A DNA stretch of 64,000 bases from Colwellia sp. MB3u-41 (GCF_014076845.1 NZ_JACGUT010000082.1:124001-188000); one strand, 5' to 3'. Positions 43,962-54,491 are shown, counted from the first letter of the stretch. Numbers and translations are program-made. The notes: a model not told the origin generated them from the letters alone.

Positions 43962-44663
43962 ATGTCAACTCAAACAACTGCTAAACGTCCTAATGCTTTT
44001 TTAGAAATTATTTTTAACATTGCTATTCCGTCACTTATTTTAATGAAATTATCGGGGGATGAATATTTAGGTACTGTACCCGCTTTAATCGTGGCGCTAT
44101 TATTTCCATTGGGTTATGGGCTATCCGATTTTATTAGAAATAAATCGATGAACTTTATTGCCTTACTGGGATTTTTGAGTACGTTGTTAACGGGCAGTAT
44201 TGGTTTATTTGAATTAGATGTAGAATGGTTAGCCATTAAAGAAGCCGCAATTCCAGCCGTTATTGGTTTAGTTGTCTTAATATCTGGTTTCTGGGGTAAA
44301 CCCCTCATCGCCAAAGTGATGTTAAACCCACTTTTATTTAATTTAGATTTGATCTACCAAACACTTGAAAATAAAAATAAAATCCAAGCGTTTAAAGCAA
44401 GAATTCAGTGGGCAAATCACCTATTATCTTCAACCTTTGTTTTTTCGGCTGCCATGAATTACCTGTTAGCGAAATGGATTGTCGTTAGCCCTGCTGGTAC
44501 AACAGAGTTTAATGAGCAGCTCGGTGAAATGACACTACTAAGTTATCCCGTTATTGCGATACCTTCGATGGTCATGCTGATAGCGATTATGTTTTATGTG
44601 GTAAGAAGCTCGATGAAGTTAACCGGTTTAACGTTGGATCAAATATTAAACGGTGAAAACTAG
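43962..44663 (+). CDS. VC0807-family membrane protein
   Basis: 233-residue integral membrane protein with about six hydrophobic segments (for example SLILMKLSGDEYLGTVPALI, LLGFLSTLLTGSIGLFEL, AIPAVIGLVVLISGF). The pattern GFWGKPLIAKVML and the C-terminal MLIAIMFYVVRSSMKLTGLT fit the VC0807 family, related in part to septation protein A. Function not known. It lies 168 bases after nasA across a repeat and may not be in the nas operon. Confidence 0.8.
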   Translation: MSTQTTAKRPNAFLEIIFNIAIPSLILMKLSGDEYLGTVPALIVALLFPLGYGLSDFIRNKSMNFIALLGFLSTLLTGSIGLFELDVEWLAIKEAAIPAVIGLVVLISGFWGKPLIAKVMLNPLLFNLDLIYQTLENKNKIQAFKARIQWANHLLSSTFVFSAAMNYLLAKWIVVSPAGTTEFNEQLGEMTLLSYPVIAIPSMVMLIAIMFYVVRSSMKLTGLTLDQILNGEN

Positions 44664-44713
44664 CAGTGAAAGCAACCTTTAAAATAAACCTCATGCATTA
44701 GGTCTTGAGCCTA

Positions 44714-44760
44714 GATATAAGGGTGTAAATATCAAAATTTGATATTTACACCCTTATATC
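44714..44760. terminator. Perfect 47-bp palindrome between convergent genes
   Basis: Two exact 23-base arms (starting GATATAAGGGTGTAAATATC) around a single central base. It lies between the 3' ends of the VC0807-family gene and pepA, so it most likely stops transcription from both sides, though no long T run follows. Confidence 0.6.
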
Positions 44761-44807
44761 GTTTAAATCAGTGACCTCGATTTAATGAAAGATCAACGAT
44801 TAGCCCA

Positions 44808-46322
44808 TTACTTTTCTCTAGTCATTAACCATTGCGACAATAAACGCACACCAAAACCAGTGCCTCCCGTTGGGACTTCATTTTTTGCTTTGCTGCTTAA
44901 CGCATTACCAGCAATGTCTAGATGTGCCCATCGAACATCGCCCACAAATTGCTGTAAAAAACTTGCTGCTGTTGTTGCGCCGGGTCCGCCTGTACCTGTA
45001 TTTTGTAAATCAGCAATATCGGTTTCAAGCATATCTTTATAACCCAGCGGTAAGCGCCATAAATTTTCATTCACCTGCTTTCCTGCAAAAGTTAATTCTG
45101 TAACTAAGGCTTCGTCGTCTGAAAATAAGCCCGCATAACGGTTACCCAGCGCTCGAACTTTCGAACCTGTTAACGTTGCTACATCAACCATTATTTCTGG
45201 CTTATAAAATTCACGCGCATACCAAAGTGCGTCAGATAATACCAAACGCCCTTCTGCATCAGTATTAACGACTTCGACCGTTAAGCCTTCGGCTGTTGTA
45301 ACTACGTCACCCGGTGCAATTGAAAATTGGGAAACCATATTCGCCGCCATTCCCATCACAGCAACAACATTTACTTTGCTTTCATTGAGGGCTAAAGCTT
45401 TAATGGTACCTAATACAGCAGCGGCGCCAGCCATATCTGACTTCATTCGAGCAATAGATGCTCCAGTTTTAATGCTGTACCCACCAGAATCAAAAGTGAT
45501 CCCTTTACCTACTAAGGCAATAGGTGAATCATCACTGCCCTTGTAATGCGCAACCACTAAACGTGAACCGTCTTTACTACCACGACCAACAGCCTCTAAA
45601 GCTCCCATACCTAATTTTTTAAGTTGCTTAGGCGTTAACACCTTAATTTCAACACCCAGCTTTTTAAGTGCTTTTGCCGCATTAGCAAAATCAACAGGTG
45701 TCATTTCAGTAGGTACTTCACTGGTTAAATCGCGGGCTAAAAAAACACCCTGCTCAATATTGGCTAAAGGAGTGTAAGCCACTTGTGCTGCTTTGCCATT
45801 TTCAACGTCAAAAACAAACGTTTTTTCGCTGCGTTTTTCATTATGATATTGTTCAAACCGGTGAGCGCGCAAGCTTACGCCATGGGCTAATAAAGATGCA
45901 GAGGTATTGCTGTTAGCCAAATCATCTGTAGAAACTTCGATGATTTTAGTTAATTTGGTATCTAATTTAGCCAGTAAATCACCTCCCAATGCGGTTAACT
46001 TGTCTTTAGTTAATTGTTCCTGTTCACCTATTCCGACGATTAACACTCGGTCATAATCTAAGCCAAAAGGCGCAACAACTTGTAAAAAACTACCGTATTC
46101 ACTGGTGAAACCTTGTGCTTTAACAGCCTTAGTTAAGTGACCTTGGCTTTTTTTATCAAAAGTAGAAAAATCACTGTTATTACCATCTTTACCGTGAAAA
46201 ACCACTAAAGTATCTGCTGATACGGTTACGGAATCTGCAAAACTTATTTTTTCAGCAAATACTGATGTACTTGAGAGAACAACAGCCAATGCAACTGAAA
46301 TGGTGGTGCGTTTAAATGACAT
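44808..46322 (-). CDS. pepA: Leucyl aminopeptidase family M17, exported
   Basis: Zinc/manganese exopeptidase of 504 residues. Catalytic and metal motifs: GKGITFDSGGYSIK near residue 275, KSDMAGAAAVLG near 291, and the M17 signature NTDAEGRLVLSDALWYA near 354. The N-terminus MSFKRTTISVALAVVLSSTSVFA is a clear signal peptide, so the enzyme should work in the periplasm or outside, unlike cytoplasmic PepA. It ends with a usual LSQWL. Alone, convergent with the VC0807-family gene. Confidence 0.93.
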   Translation of the reverse strand: MSFKRTTISVALAVVLSSTSVFAEKISFADSVTVSADTLVVFHGKDGNNSDFSTFDKKSQGHLTKAVKAQGFTSEYGSFLQVVAPFGLDYDRVLIVGIGEQEQLTKDKLTALGGDLLAKLDTKLTKIIEVSTDDLANSNTSASLLAHGVSLRAHRFEQYHNEKRSEKTFVFDVENGKAAQVAYTPLANIEQGVFLARDLTSEVPTEMTPVDFANAAKALKKLGVEIKVLTPKQLKKLGMGALEAVGRGSKDGSRLVVAHYKGSDDSPIALVGKGITFDSGGYSIKTGASIARMKSDMAGAAAVLGTIKALALNESKVNVVAVMGMAANMVSQFSIAPGDVVTTAEGLTVEVVNTDAEGRLVLSDALWYAREFYKPEIMVDVATLTGSKVRALGNRYAGLFSDDEALVTELTFAGKQVNENLWRLPLGYKDMLETDIADLQNTGTGGPGATTAASFLQQFVGDVRWAHLDIAGNALSSKAKNEVPTGGTGFGVRLLSQWLMTREK

Positions 46323-46622
46323 AAAAACCTCTATTAAAGTGTAAAAAATATTTATAATTTAGCTATATCCTATACATACGATAGTAAAACCATATGAGTT
46401 CAGTGCCTTACTTTGAGCTAAAAACCTGAGTAAGCTTCAACGTGAAAGGTTCGGCCTCGCTATATTGTTACATAAAGAGGCTTATTTTTTTATATCTTTT
46501 AATCGGTAAACCATTCGTTAAGTTGTTTGCGGCTTCATTTTAAAAATAAGGTTATTTCTCTATATTATCGCCAGTATAACCGTTTATACTTTGTGGCTAT
46601 TAATACTTTATTTGGATGTAAA
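46323..46622. other. Intergenic region pepA / ltaE
   Basis: 300 bases between divergent genes. It should contain both promoters. A weak GCCTC / GAGGC hairpin followed by T's lies at about 46454-46492. No ORF is convincing. Confidence 0.4.
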
Positions 46623-47636
46623 ATGATTGATTTTCGCTCTGACACCGTAACCCGCCCCTCTTTAAAAATGCGTAATGCAATGTCCCAAGCTGAGGTCGGT
46701 GACGATGTTTATGGCGACGACCCAACGGTAAATGAATTAGAACAATGGTCAGCGGTGCGCCATGGTTTTGATGCCGCACTATTTTGTAGTTCAGGCACAC
46801 AAGCCAATTTATTAGCACTTATGGCCCATTGCGAGCGTGGTGACGAATATTTGTGTGGTCAACAAGCCCATAACTACAAATTTGAAGGTGGCGGTGCTGC
46901 GGTCCTTGGATCAATTCAGCCACAACCGATAGAAAACGAGAAAGATGGCACCATTTGCTTAAAGAAGCTAGAAAAAGCGATTAAACCTGATGATTCCCAT
47001 TTTGCTCATACCAAACTGGTTAGCATTGAAAATACTATTAATGGCAAAGTGCTCCCATTAAAATACTTAGCCAATTTGCGAACCTTTGTGAACAAACATC
47101 AATTAAGTTTACATTTAGACGGCGCTAGAGTTTATAACGCCGCGACAGCTTTAAACGTAGATGTCACTGAAATAGCACAATATTTTGACACCATGTCGGT
47201 GTGTTTATCTAAGGGGTTGGGCGCGCCTATTGGCTCATTATTATTAGGTTCAACTGAAGTCATAGCCAAAGCCCGACGCTGGCGAAAAGTACTGGGTGGC
47301 GGTATGCGTCAAGCCGGTATTCTCTGTGCTGCCGCTAAAATAGCCTTAACTGAAAATGTTGAACAGCTTAACGTTGACCACGAAAATGCGCAACATCTAG
47401 CAAATCAACTGAATAATATTGTAGGCTTTGAGGTTGACCTCGCGCAAGTTACCACTAACATGGTCTTTGTTAAGGTAGAAAAATCAATCGATATTCACGC
47501 CATCGCCACCAAATTAAAAGCTCAAGGAATTATAATATCACCGAGTACCTATATGCGTTTGGTTACGCATTTAGATCTGAGTAAAGCAGATATCAATTAC
47601 TTTATTTCAGCATTAAAAGTGGCATTAAATAAATAG
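46623..47636 (+). CDS. ltaE: Low-specificity L-threonine aldolase
   Basis: PLP enzyme cleaving L-threonine and L-allo-threonine to glycine and acetaldehyde. I start at ATG 46623, since MIDFRSDTVTRPS is the canonical family N-terminus; the frame goes back to 46527 without support. 337 residues. PLP lysine in CLSKGLGAPIGSLLLGS near residue 200; LHLDGARVYNAA holds the conserved Asp and Arg. Single gene. Confidence 0.95.
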   Translation: MIDFRSDTVTRPSLKMRNAMSQAEVGDDVYGDDPTVNELEQWSAVRHGFDAALFCSSGTQANLLALMAHCERGDEYLCGQQAHNYKFEGGGAAVLGSIQPQPIENEKDGTICLKKLEKAIKPDDSHFAHTKLVSIENTINGKVLPLKYLANLRTFVNKHQLSLHLDGARVYNAATALNVDVTEIAQYFDTMSVCLSKGLGAPIGSLLLGSTEVIAKARRWRKVLGGGMRQAGILCAAAKIALTENVEQLNVDHENAQHLANQLNNIVGFEVDLAQVTTNMVFVKVEKSIDIHAIATKLKAQGIIISPSTYMRLVTHLDLSKADINYFISALKVALNK

Positions 47637-47740
47637 AGTAAATTTTTCCATAAAAAGATCATATCGTGTGATTATCATTCGATTTTTTATTTCTATTATC
47701 TATACTCGATATATTACATAAATTACATACGAAAAATCAA

Positions 47741-49003
47741 ATGGATAAGTCACGTAGAAATGCTATAAAGAAAATTGCATTAGGTGGTGCTGCCGGTATA
47801 GCAATTGCCAAAGCGCCTTATGTATTTGCCCGCAATAAAGTAACCTTACGCATTTTGGGCACGCATGTAACATTACAAGAAGAACTAAGACAAAAAGCCA
47901 TGGAAGACCTTGGCATCAACTTGATCTTTGAACCCAAAGGTAGCGCGGCAGTTTTACAAAAAGCATCAATGTTTCCACAGTCATTCGATTTATACGAACA
48001 GTGGTCAAATAGTATTAATGTTCTTTGGCGCTCTGGCGCTATTCAATCTATAGATAAAAGAAGAATTACTCATTGGGATGAAATTAACAACTTAAGTAAG
48101 ACGGGGAAAATAACACCATCAGCAAAACTGGGTGATGGCGATGCTCCTTATAAGATATTACATATTCAAAAAAACAATCAACTCGGAGAAAACCACACCA
48201 ACGACATCAGCTTTTTGCCTTATGTTCATAATGTTGATTCGTTTGGTTACAACACTGACTTTATTAAAGAAGGCATACCTTACGAAACCGAAAGTTGGGG
48301 GTGGTTATTAGACGAAAAGTACAGTGGTCGTGTGGGTATTATCAACGCGCCTACCATTGGTATATTTGACTTAGCGCTGGCAGTACAAGCTAAAAATCTA
48401 ATGTCTTTTAATAATATTGGCGCGATGACCAAGCTAGAATTAGATAAACTGTTTGGTATATTAATTGGCTTAAAACAAGCTGGACATTTCAGTGGTTTAT
48501 GGACTTCGGTCCCTGAATCAATTCAATTTATGAAATCAGGCCGAGTCGTTATAGAAAGTATGTTTTCTCCTGCTGTCGCATCGTTAAATGGTATGAATGT
48601 CCCCGTTACCTACGCTGCACCCAAAGAAGGGTACAGAGGTTGGCATGGCGTAATGTGTATATCAAAGGCGACAACGGGTAAAGTAAAAGATGCCGCTTAC
48701 GACTATATGAATTGGTGGTTATCGGGTTGGCCCGGCGCTTATATTGCTAGACAAGGCTATTATATTTCAAACCCGCAACGTACCGCTCGTTACTTGTCAT
48801 CACAAGAATGGGACTATTGGTATGATGGAAAAGCCGCTTCAATCGACTTAAAAGGGGTTGATAATAAAGTATCAGTCTATCAAGGAAATATTCGCCGAGG
48901 AGGCAGTTATGAACAACGATTTAGTAATGTCGCTGTCTGGAATACTGTCATGCCGACCTATGATTATAGTATTCAAAAATGGTATGAATTTATTAATGCA
49001 TAA
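47741..49003 (+). CDS. Tat-exported extracellular solute-binding protein (PotD-like)
   Basis: 420 residues. Twin-arginine signal SRRNAIKKIALGGAAG at residues 4-19, then the mature binding protein of the spermidine/putrescine (PotD/bacterial SBP family 1) type: LRILGTHVTLQEELRQKA, HNVDSFGYNTDFIKEG, SGRVGIINAPTIGIFDLA, VIESMFSPAVASLNG. No permease or ATPase is nearby. The hybrid histidine kinase starts 55 bases downstream on the same strand. The pair may thus be a ligand-sensing module, the binding protein presenting its ligand to the kinase. Ligand not known. Confidence 0.87.
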   Translation: MDKSRRNAIKKIALGGAAGIAIAKAPYVFARNKVTLRILGTHVTLQEELRQKAMEDLGINLIFEPKGSAAVLQKASMFPQSFDLYEQWSNSINVLWRSGAIQSIDKRRITHWDEINNLSKTGKITPSAKLGDGDAPYKILHIQKNNQLGENHTNDISFLPYVHNVDSFGYNTDFIKEGIPYETESWGWLLDEKYSGRVGIINAPTIGIFDLALAVQAKNLMSFNNIGAMTKLELDKLFGILIGLKQAGHFSGLWTSVPESIQFMKSGRVVIESMFSPAVASLNGMNVPVTYAAPKEGYRGWHGVMCISKATTGKVKDAAYDYMNWWLSGWPGAYIARQGYYISNPQRTARYLSSQEWDYWYDGKAASIDLKGVDNKVSVYQGNIRRGGSYEQRFSNVAVWNTVMPTYDYSIQKWYEFINA

Positions 49004-49057
49004 ACAATCTACTTTTCATTCAAGTGTGTTAAAAAATTAAACCTTGTGGTGTTATAA

Positions 49058-51352
49058 ATGTTTCCAAGCTTAAAAGCACAGCTAATACTTTCTTTAACGA
49101 TTATAATTTTACTTTTTATTGGACAAGAGTATGTGTCGTATCAAAGCCAAAAACTGTTAATTACTGGCCTAACCTCTAACCAAGAAATAGTTGATGCCGT
49201 TATTGAAGTTAAAACATTAGAGAAAGATGTTTTAGATTTACAAAGAAACGTACTTATTTATAAAGAAAATCAAGCATCTTCAGTGTTAAAACGATTGAAT
49301 GACATTATGACCTCCGTCACTCGTAAATTAGATATGACGTTACTTTTAATCAAAAAAAATGAAATTGGCAACAATCAAGAGGTCGCCATAGAGAGTATGC
49401 GTAATCATTTAAAAGATTACCGAGAAAACTTTGATTCTGTTGTTTTACTTATCGATAAAAAGGGTGAATTGTTTAATCAAAAGATAGTCACTCGATTAAC
49501 TCACTTAAAAAGTATTACGACTAAAGTATCGGACGATATAACGAACACGCCCCCACTTAATACTACACGTATAAATAACAAGAAGCTTAGTAATTTAACA
49601 TCTGAATTACAGCTTGCTGCTTATCAATATTTTCTTTTACCAAATACTGAAAACACAATCAATTTTCAACGTATTCTCAATAAGTTAAAAAGTGTTACTA
49701 CCGCATTAAATATCAAAGAAATAAATACAGATTTAGCCATTATTTCTAGCGAAATGAAATTATTAACACAAGTAACCAAAAATTATAACTATCTAGTAAA
49801 CGTTGTTATGTCTGGCTCTGCAAACGAATTTCTATATTTAGCGAAAGACTTAAGTAAAGTTGTCTTACAATATCGTGATTCCAGTAACTCAAACCTTAAT
49901 GGAATTGTTGACGAGTCTATTTTACGTGGCACTATTATGTTTATTTTTGGTATATTTTTTACTAGCCTTATCACCTTATATGTACTCAAAAGACTCATAT
50001 TTCCGATAGAAAAAGTGACCCAAGTATTCAATACACTCGCAGAAAATAAAGAGCTTAATGAAGGCCTTGAACTTGAAGTGAATCGAGCTGATGAAATAGG
50101 TCATTTAATGAAGTCAGCCACTATATTCCAATTAAAAAACCAGCAAACAAATGACTTATTAATACGATCACAACAATTAAATCAACAACTTGTTCTATCA
50201 CAAAAGAAGGCTGAAAAGGCAACCCAAGCAAAAAGTATGTTTTTAGCGAATATGAGCCATGAAATTAGAACGCCCATGAATGGCGTTGTTGGTATGCTCA
50301 GCTTATTGTCAAACACACCATTAACCGATGAACAAAAAGAATACATTAGTCTTGTCAATTCTAGCTCTGAATCTTTATTGACTTTAATTAACAGTATTTT
50401 AGACTACTCTAAAATTGAATCAGGCAAACTAGAAATCGAGAGCATTCATTTTAATATTGCTGATATTATTAACGAAGTCGTAATCATTATGGCTGCTATC
50501 GCCGAGAAAAAATCGTTAGGGCTCACTATTAAATCGATCGAACTCTCTCAAAAGACAGTAATAGGTGACCCTACTCGGCTTAAACAGATACTGATAAACC
50601 TGATCAGTAATGCGATTAAATTTACCGAGCAAGGAGGTATTGAACTTGAAGTTTTGCTTGTTGAGGTAAACAATGAACAACTTAACTTTTCTTGTAAAGT
50701 AAGAGACTCTGGCATAGGTATTTCTCAAGAACAGCAAGATAATATTTTCAGTCCTTTTTCTCAGGCTGATAATTCAACAACACGAAAGTACGGAGGTACA
50801 GGTTTAGGCTTAACCATAGTTAAACAGCTTTGTGAACTTATGGCCGGAGATATAAAGATAGACAGTACATTGAACAAAGGCAGCTGTTTTGCTTTTAACT
50901 TGCTTTATCAAAAACCAGAAAAAGATATTTCTGACAAATCAGAGGAAAATCCCCCGATTAAAGATGTTAACTTACTATTTAAAAAAATACTTTTGGTTGA
51001 AGACAATAGGATAAATCAAATCGTAGCAATGACTATTCTCCGCAAATTAAAGCTTAAAGCTGACATAGCAGATAACGGTATTGAGGCAATAGAAAAGCTA
51101 AAATCAACGTCCTATGATTTAATCTTAATGGATTGCCAAATGCCTGAAATGGACGGTTATGAAACAACTAGAGCGATTAGAGCTGGAAAAGCAGGAAAGG
51201 AACATCAAGATATCCGCATTATCGCGATGACCGCTAATGCGATGAAAGGAGACAAAGAAAAATGTATGAATGCTGGTATGAATGATTACTTAGCTAAACC
51301 GATAGATATTGATAAATTACATCAAAAACTTTCCGCTTGGGCAACAAAATAA
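49058..51352 (+). CDS. Hybrid sensor histidine kinase / response regulator
   Basis: 764 residues. Membrane segment 1 about 7-23, periplasmic helical sensor about 25-285 with no recognised fold, membrane segment 2 about 289-309, HAMP (about 310-365), coiled-coil linker. HisKA with phospho-accepting His401 in [12 protein letters not shown], HATPase with [18 protein letters not shown] and [14 protein letters not shown]-terminal receiver with phospho-acceptor Asp692 in [13 protein letters not shown]. No output domain or Hpt, so signals must pass to a partner elsewhere. Likely co-transcribed with the binding protein upstream. Confidence 0.93.
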   Translation: MFPSLKAQLILSLTIIILLFIGQEYVSYQSQKLLITGLTSNQEIVDAVIEVKTLEKDVLDLQRNVLIYKENQASSVLKRLNDIMTSVTRKLDMTLLLIKKNEIGNNQEVAIESMRNHLKDYRENFDSVVLLIDKKGELFNQKIVTRLTHLKSITTKVSDDITNTPPLNTTRINNKKLSNLTSELQLAAYQYFLLPNTENTINFQRILNKLKSVTTALNIKEINTDLAIISSEMKLLTQVTKNYNYLVNVVMSGSANEFLYLAKDLSKVVLQYRDSSNSNLNGIVDESILRGTIMFIFGIFFTSLITLYVLKRLIFPIEKVTQVFNTLAENKELNEGLELEVNRADEIGHLMKSATIFQLKNQQTNDLLIRSQQLNQQLVLSQKKAEKATQAKSMFLANMSHEIRTPMNGVVGMLSLLSNTPLTDEQKEYISLVNSSSESLLTLINSILDYSKIESGKLEIESIHFNIADIINEVVIIMAAIAEKKSLGLTIKSIELSQKTVIGDPTRLKQILINLISNAIKFTEQGGIELEVLLVEVNNEQLNFSCKVRDSGIGISQEQQDNIFSPFSQADNSTTRKYGGTGLGLTIVKQLCELMAGDIKIDSTLNKGSCFAFNLLYQKPEKDISDKSEENPPIKDVNLLFKKILLVEDNRINQIVAMTILRKLKLKADIADNGIEAIEKLKSTSYDLILMDCQMPEMDGYETTRAIRAGKAGKEHQDIRIIAMTANAMKGDKEKCMNAGMNDYLAKPIDIDKLHQKLSAWATK

Positions 51353-51408
51353 CCCCACATTAAAAATCATTAAGGTACTTGTTAACTTAAAGATATTATT
51401 CATTACCG

Positions 51409-51446
51409 ATTGTAAATAAAGCCAATATATTGGCTTTATTTACAAT
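51409..51446. terminator. Perfect 38-bp palindrome after the histidine kinase gene
   Basis: Two 19-base arms without spacer (ATTGTAAATAAAGCCAATA and its complement). It shares the AAATAAAGCC core with the palindrome at 18021. Probable terminator. Confidence 0.65.
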
Positions 51447-51563
51447 AAAGTCGTTGAACTCTAGCATTAAAACCCTTTATTTAAAAAAGTGACCTTTAGG
51501 GCTACATATCAAGTTTAATTTGTGCATAATAAGTGCATCTTCACTTTACTGTCCGACGTTTAT

Positions 51564-52496
51564 ATGAAAAGCAACATTGTTGATTTACAAGATAAGCTAA
51601 ATACATTATTGCTTACTCATCGTGATAGCTTTGTAAAAGGTGCCGTAGCGGACTACATTCCAGCTCTCGCTATTGTTAGGCCTGATTTTGCGGGTATATC
51701 TGTCGCGACCATTGACGGAAAAACTGTAGGCGCGGGAGATTATCAGCAGTCTTTTTCCATTCAAAGTATTTCAAAAGTATTTGGTTTAGTCATGGCAATG
51801 AATCGTCTGGGTGAGTCATTATGGCAACGTGTAAGAATGGAGCCTTCAGGTCAACCTTTCAACTCTATTATTCAACTTGAGTGGGAAAAAGGTATTCCCC
51901 GAAATCCGGTCATAAATGCTGGAGCGCTATTAGTTGCTGACGTATTAACCAGCCATTATTCAGCCAGTAAACTCGCTTTCTTAGGCTTTGTAAGAAAACT
52001 TGCCAACAACGAAGATATTCGCGTTGACCTTGAGGTTTACCAATCTGAATTCACCCATGGTAACCGTAATGCCGCCCTAGCCTACTTAATGAAAAGCTTT
52101 GGTAATATTGAAGCCGAAATTCCTGACGTACTTAGCCATTATTTCACCCAATGTTCAATCGCTATGAGCTGCGAGCAGTTAGCGCAGAGTTTGCTTTTTT
52201 TAGCCAATAAGGGTGTCGATCCCTTAACAAAACGGGTTATTTGTAGCCCGAAAGATGCCCACCGCGTTAATGCGATATTATCAACCAGTGGTATGTATGA
52301 TCAATCTGGTGAGTTCGCTTTTTCTGTCGGTTTACCCGCTAAAAGTGGTGTTGGGGGTGGTTTAATTGCTATTGTGCCAAATTATGGCGTTATCTGTACA
52401 TGGAGCCCACCGTTAAACAGTTTTGGTAATTCTGTTGTTGGTATGAAATTAGTAGAAGGTATTGCAGAAGAATTAGGCTTGTCTATTTACCATTAA
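51564..52496 (+). CDS. glsA: Glutaminase
   Basis: Hydrolyses glutamine to glutamate and ammonia. I begin at the ATG at 51564 (310 residues, the family's size); the frame runs back to a GTG at 51522. Serine-dependent beta-lactamase-like fold: nucleophile Ser68 and Lys71 in QSISKVFG. Other family blocks are NPVINAGALLVADVL, the FTHGNRNAALAYLMKSFG block, and KSGVGGGLIAIVPNYG. Single gene; astB is convergent downstream. Confidence 0.94.
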   Translation: MKSNIVDLQDKLNTLLLTHRDSFVKGAVADYIPALAIVRPDFAGISVATIDGKTVGAGDYQQSFSIQSISKVFGLVMAMNRLGESLWQRVRMEPSGQPFNSIIQLEWEKGIPRNPVINAGALLVADVLTSHYSASKLAFLGFVRKLANNEDIRVDLEVYQSEFTHGNRNAALAYLMKSFGNIEAEIPDVLSHYFTQCSIAMSCEQLAQSLLFLANKGVDPLTKRVICSPKDAHRVNAILSTSGMYDQSGEFAFSVGLPAKSGVGGGLIAIVPNYGVICTWSPPLNSFGNSVVGMKLVEGIAEELGLSIYH

Positions 52497-52505
52497 AGCC
52501 GATAA

Positions 52506-52541
52506 AAGCAGTAAGTTGACCGACATAAAGACTTACTGCTT
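52506..52541 (-). terminator. Terminator between glsA and astB
   Basis: 11-base stem AAGCAGTAAGT / ACTTACTGCTT, 14-base loop. In the minus direction it is followed by TTTTAT, so it serves astB best; glsA may share it. Confidence 0.6.
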
Positions 52542-52572
52542 ATAAAAGGGGGATTTTTATTTCTCTAATGAA

Positions 52573-53916
52573 TTATTGCTGAAAGCGATAAACAGACCCT
52601 AAAGATAAAAGTTGAGACAACTCATCTAAAGCCGTACGTGACTCAATAATTAACTGAGGATCTCGTAAATCATCAAGTATTAATTTATCACGATAATGTT
52701 TGTTAACCCATGCAACTAATTGTGTATATAACGCGGGTGTTAATAAACAACTGGGATTCACTGCAAGTAATTCTTCTTCAGTAAGGGCAACCCTTAAACG
52801 CAAGCAGGCAGGGCCACCACCATTTTTCATACTTTCGTTAACATCAAAAAATTCAACATGGTTTATTGGATTATCCGCAGCGATTAATCTGTGTAAATAG
52901 TCATTAACTTGAATGTTTTCACGACAGTGCGTTGGAGCAATAATGACCATCGTATTGTCCTGTAACGTAACAATTTGCGTATTAAACAGGTAGGTATTAA
53001 CCGCATCTTGAACAGACACTTGTTCGGTTGAAACTTCAAGAAAGTGCAGTTTTTCGCTGTCAAATTTACGTGTTACCTCAGCTTTAAATTCAGCGGTATT
53101 TAAATAGGCTTGCTCATGGTAAAAAAAGACATTTTGATTTCCCACCGCAATGACATCATTGTGAAAAACACCTTGATCAATAATATCGGGATTTTGTTGC
53201 ACAAAAACAGTTTTATCTTCAGACAAACCATGTAACCTTGCAATAGCCTGACTCGCTTCAAACGTTTGACGAGCAGGAAACTTAATAGGCACTGGTTTAT
53301 TGCGGTTAAAAGCATAACGACCATAAGTAAAAATTTCTACACCCGCATCACCATAACCTTCACATAAGCGCGTATGGTTAGCAGCACCTTCATCACCAAA
53401 ATGTTCATTATCATTAAGATGCTGGTGATGCTGGAAATACTTTTCGTCACCAAACATCGCTTTAAGAATTTTGCTGGTTGTTTCAGGCTCAAGTGAGCGA
53501 TGAAATTTATTCGCTAAGTTAGCAGAAGTAAAATGCACTTTTTTATCAAGTGTATCGGCTGATGGCGACACTGATGCTGCATTTGCTGTCCACATCGTTG
53601 AAGCAGAGCAACAAGAAGCGAGCAGGGTTGGCGATGCTTTATAGGCTGCTGCCAAAATTTGATCATCACTACCATGAAACCCCAGTCTTCTTAAGGTATA
53701 CATATCAGGGCGTTCTTGAGGCGCAAATACACCTTGCTTTAATCCCATATCATGCAAAGCTTTCATTTTTTTCAAACCTTGCAAGGCGGCTTTTTTAGGG
53801 TTTGAGCTGTTATGAGTATTAGATAATGACGCAACATTACCCTCTGAAAGACCCGCATAATTATGGGTTGGCCCCACTAATCCATCAAAATTTACTTCAA
53901 CACTTTTCATCATCAT
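52573..53916 (-). CDS. astB: N-succinylarginine dihydrolase
   Basis: Second enzyme of the arginine succinyltransferase (AST) route; turns succinylarginine into succinylornithine, CO2 and ammonia. 447 residues, usual size. Family signs: [20 protein letters not shown] at the N-terminus, catalytic residues in [16 protein letters not shown] (C-terminal Cys), and [18 protein letters not shown]. Three ATG codons in a row open the gene; with AGGA just upstream, the second or third is the likeliest start. The other ast genes are not adjacent. Confidence 0.95.
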   Translation of the reverse strand: MMMKSVEVNFDGLVGPTHNYAGLSEGNVASLSNTHNSSNPKKAALQGLKKMKALHDMGLKQGVFAPQERPDMYTLRRLGFHGSDDQILAAAYKASPTLLASCCSASTMWTANAASVSPSADTLDKKVHFTSANLANKFHRSLEPETTSKILKAMFGDEKYFQHHQHLNDNEHFGDEGAANHTRLCEGYGDAGVEIFTYGRYAFNRNKPVPIKFPARQTFEASQAIARLHGLSEDKTVFVQQNPDIIDQGVFHNDVIAVGNQNVFFYHEQAYLNTAEFKAEVTRKFDSEKLHFLEVSTEQVSVQDAVNTYLFNTQIVTLQDNTMVIIAPTHCRENIQVNDYLHRLIAADNPINHVEFFDVNESMKNGGGPACLRLRVALTEEELLAVNPSCLLTPALYTQLVAWVNKHYRDKLILDDLRDPQLIIESRTALDELSQLLSLGSVYRFQQ

Positions 53917-54175
53917 TCCTACATTTTTATCATTATGCTAATCGCAAAGCAAAATACACACCAATCCAAAATAAAATACCTATCAATAGCTTACAATTTT
54001 TGGTGATATTAATGTTTGTTTAATGCATCATTTTGATCCATTAATTTTTTGTAACGTGCAGTGTTTACTCAATAGAAATAAAGCAATGGTGGTCTGTAAA
54101 AAGAATAGCAAGTGGTCTCTCTCATCAATTATTTCTCTCAGTAAGACTAATAGGTGAAAAATGTTAAAGTATAAG

Positions 54176-54325
54176 ATGAATTTATCTCATTTGCCATGTT
54201 CATCGAATAAATTTATGATGGTTTTGTTTTTTGAATCACTCCCTATTTTTAATAATAATATCTCTGATTCTTTAATAACACTCTTTTTTATTGCTAGACG
54301 GCTTCATTTCAAGGACATCATTTGA
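54176..54325 (+). CDS. Mini-ORF of unit A (49 codons, uncertain)
   Basis: Begins MNLSHLPCSS, aligning with the MNLSRLRRL start of the units B and C. It lacks the shared stop codon and reads on into the terminator stem before TGA. A central hydrophobic run (MMVLFF) is present. This looks like a decayed or alternative version of the mini-ORF. Not recognised. Confidence 0.25.
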   Translation: MNLSHLPCSSNKFMMVLFFESLPIFNNNISDSLITLFFIARRLHFKDII

Positions 54326-54336
54326 TGTCCTCTTTT
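54311..54336 (+). terminator. Terminator of tandem unit A
   Basis: Stem AGGACATC / GATGTCCT with ATTT loop and a pyrimidine-rich tail TCTTTT. Confidence 0.75.
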
Positions 54337-54378
54337 CTGTCTTTTTTGACTACTAGGTGAAATAAACTCATCTATCGG

Positions 54379-54456
54379 ATGAATTTATCTCGTTTGCGGC
54401 GTTTGATCGATAAACGTAAAGTGAAGATGTATTTTGAATCTCCCCCGATTCTTTAA
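54379..54456 (+). CDS. Mini-ORF of unit B (25 residues)
   Basis: ATG to TAA, reading MNLSRLRRLIDKRKVKMY then FESPPIL. Basic and partly amphipathic. A hairpin TCATC / GATGA spans the start codon and could hide it. No strong Shine-Dalgarno. Whether it is translated or just an sRNA body is open; see the finding on the array. Confidence 0.35.
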   Translation: MNLSRLRRLIDKRKVKMYFESPPIL

Positions 54457-54491
54457 TAGCACTTACTTATATTGTTAAACTGTTTCATTTC

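Larger units (their letters stand above)
54145..54345 (+). repeat. Tandem unit A (201 bp, diverged)
   Basis: First of three direct repeats. It shares GACTAATAGGTGAAA, ATGAATTTATCTC, GATTCTTTAATA, TTCATTTCAAGGACATCAT and the closing terminator with units B and C, but the central portion has diverged and is longer. Confidence 0.8.

Noticed and set aside
43962..44663. Septation protein A (yciB)
   Set aside because: Some similarity in length and helices, but the motif pattern suits the VC0807 family better, and neighbours are not those of yciB.
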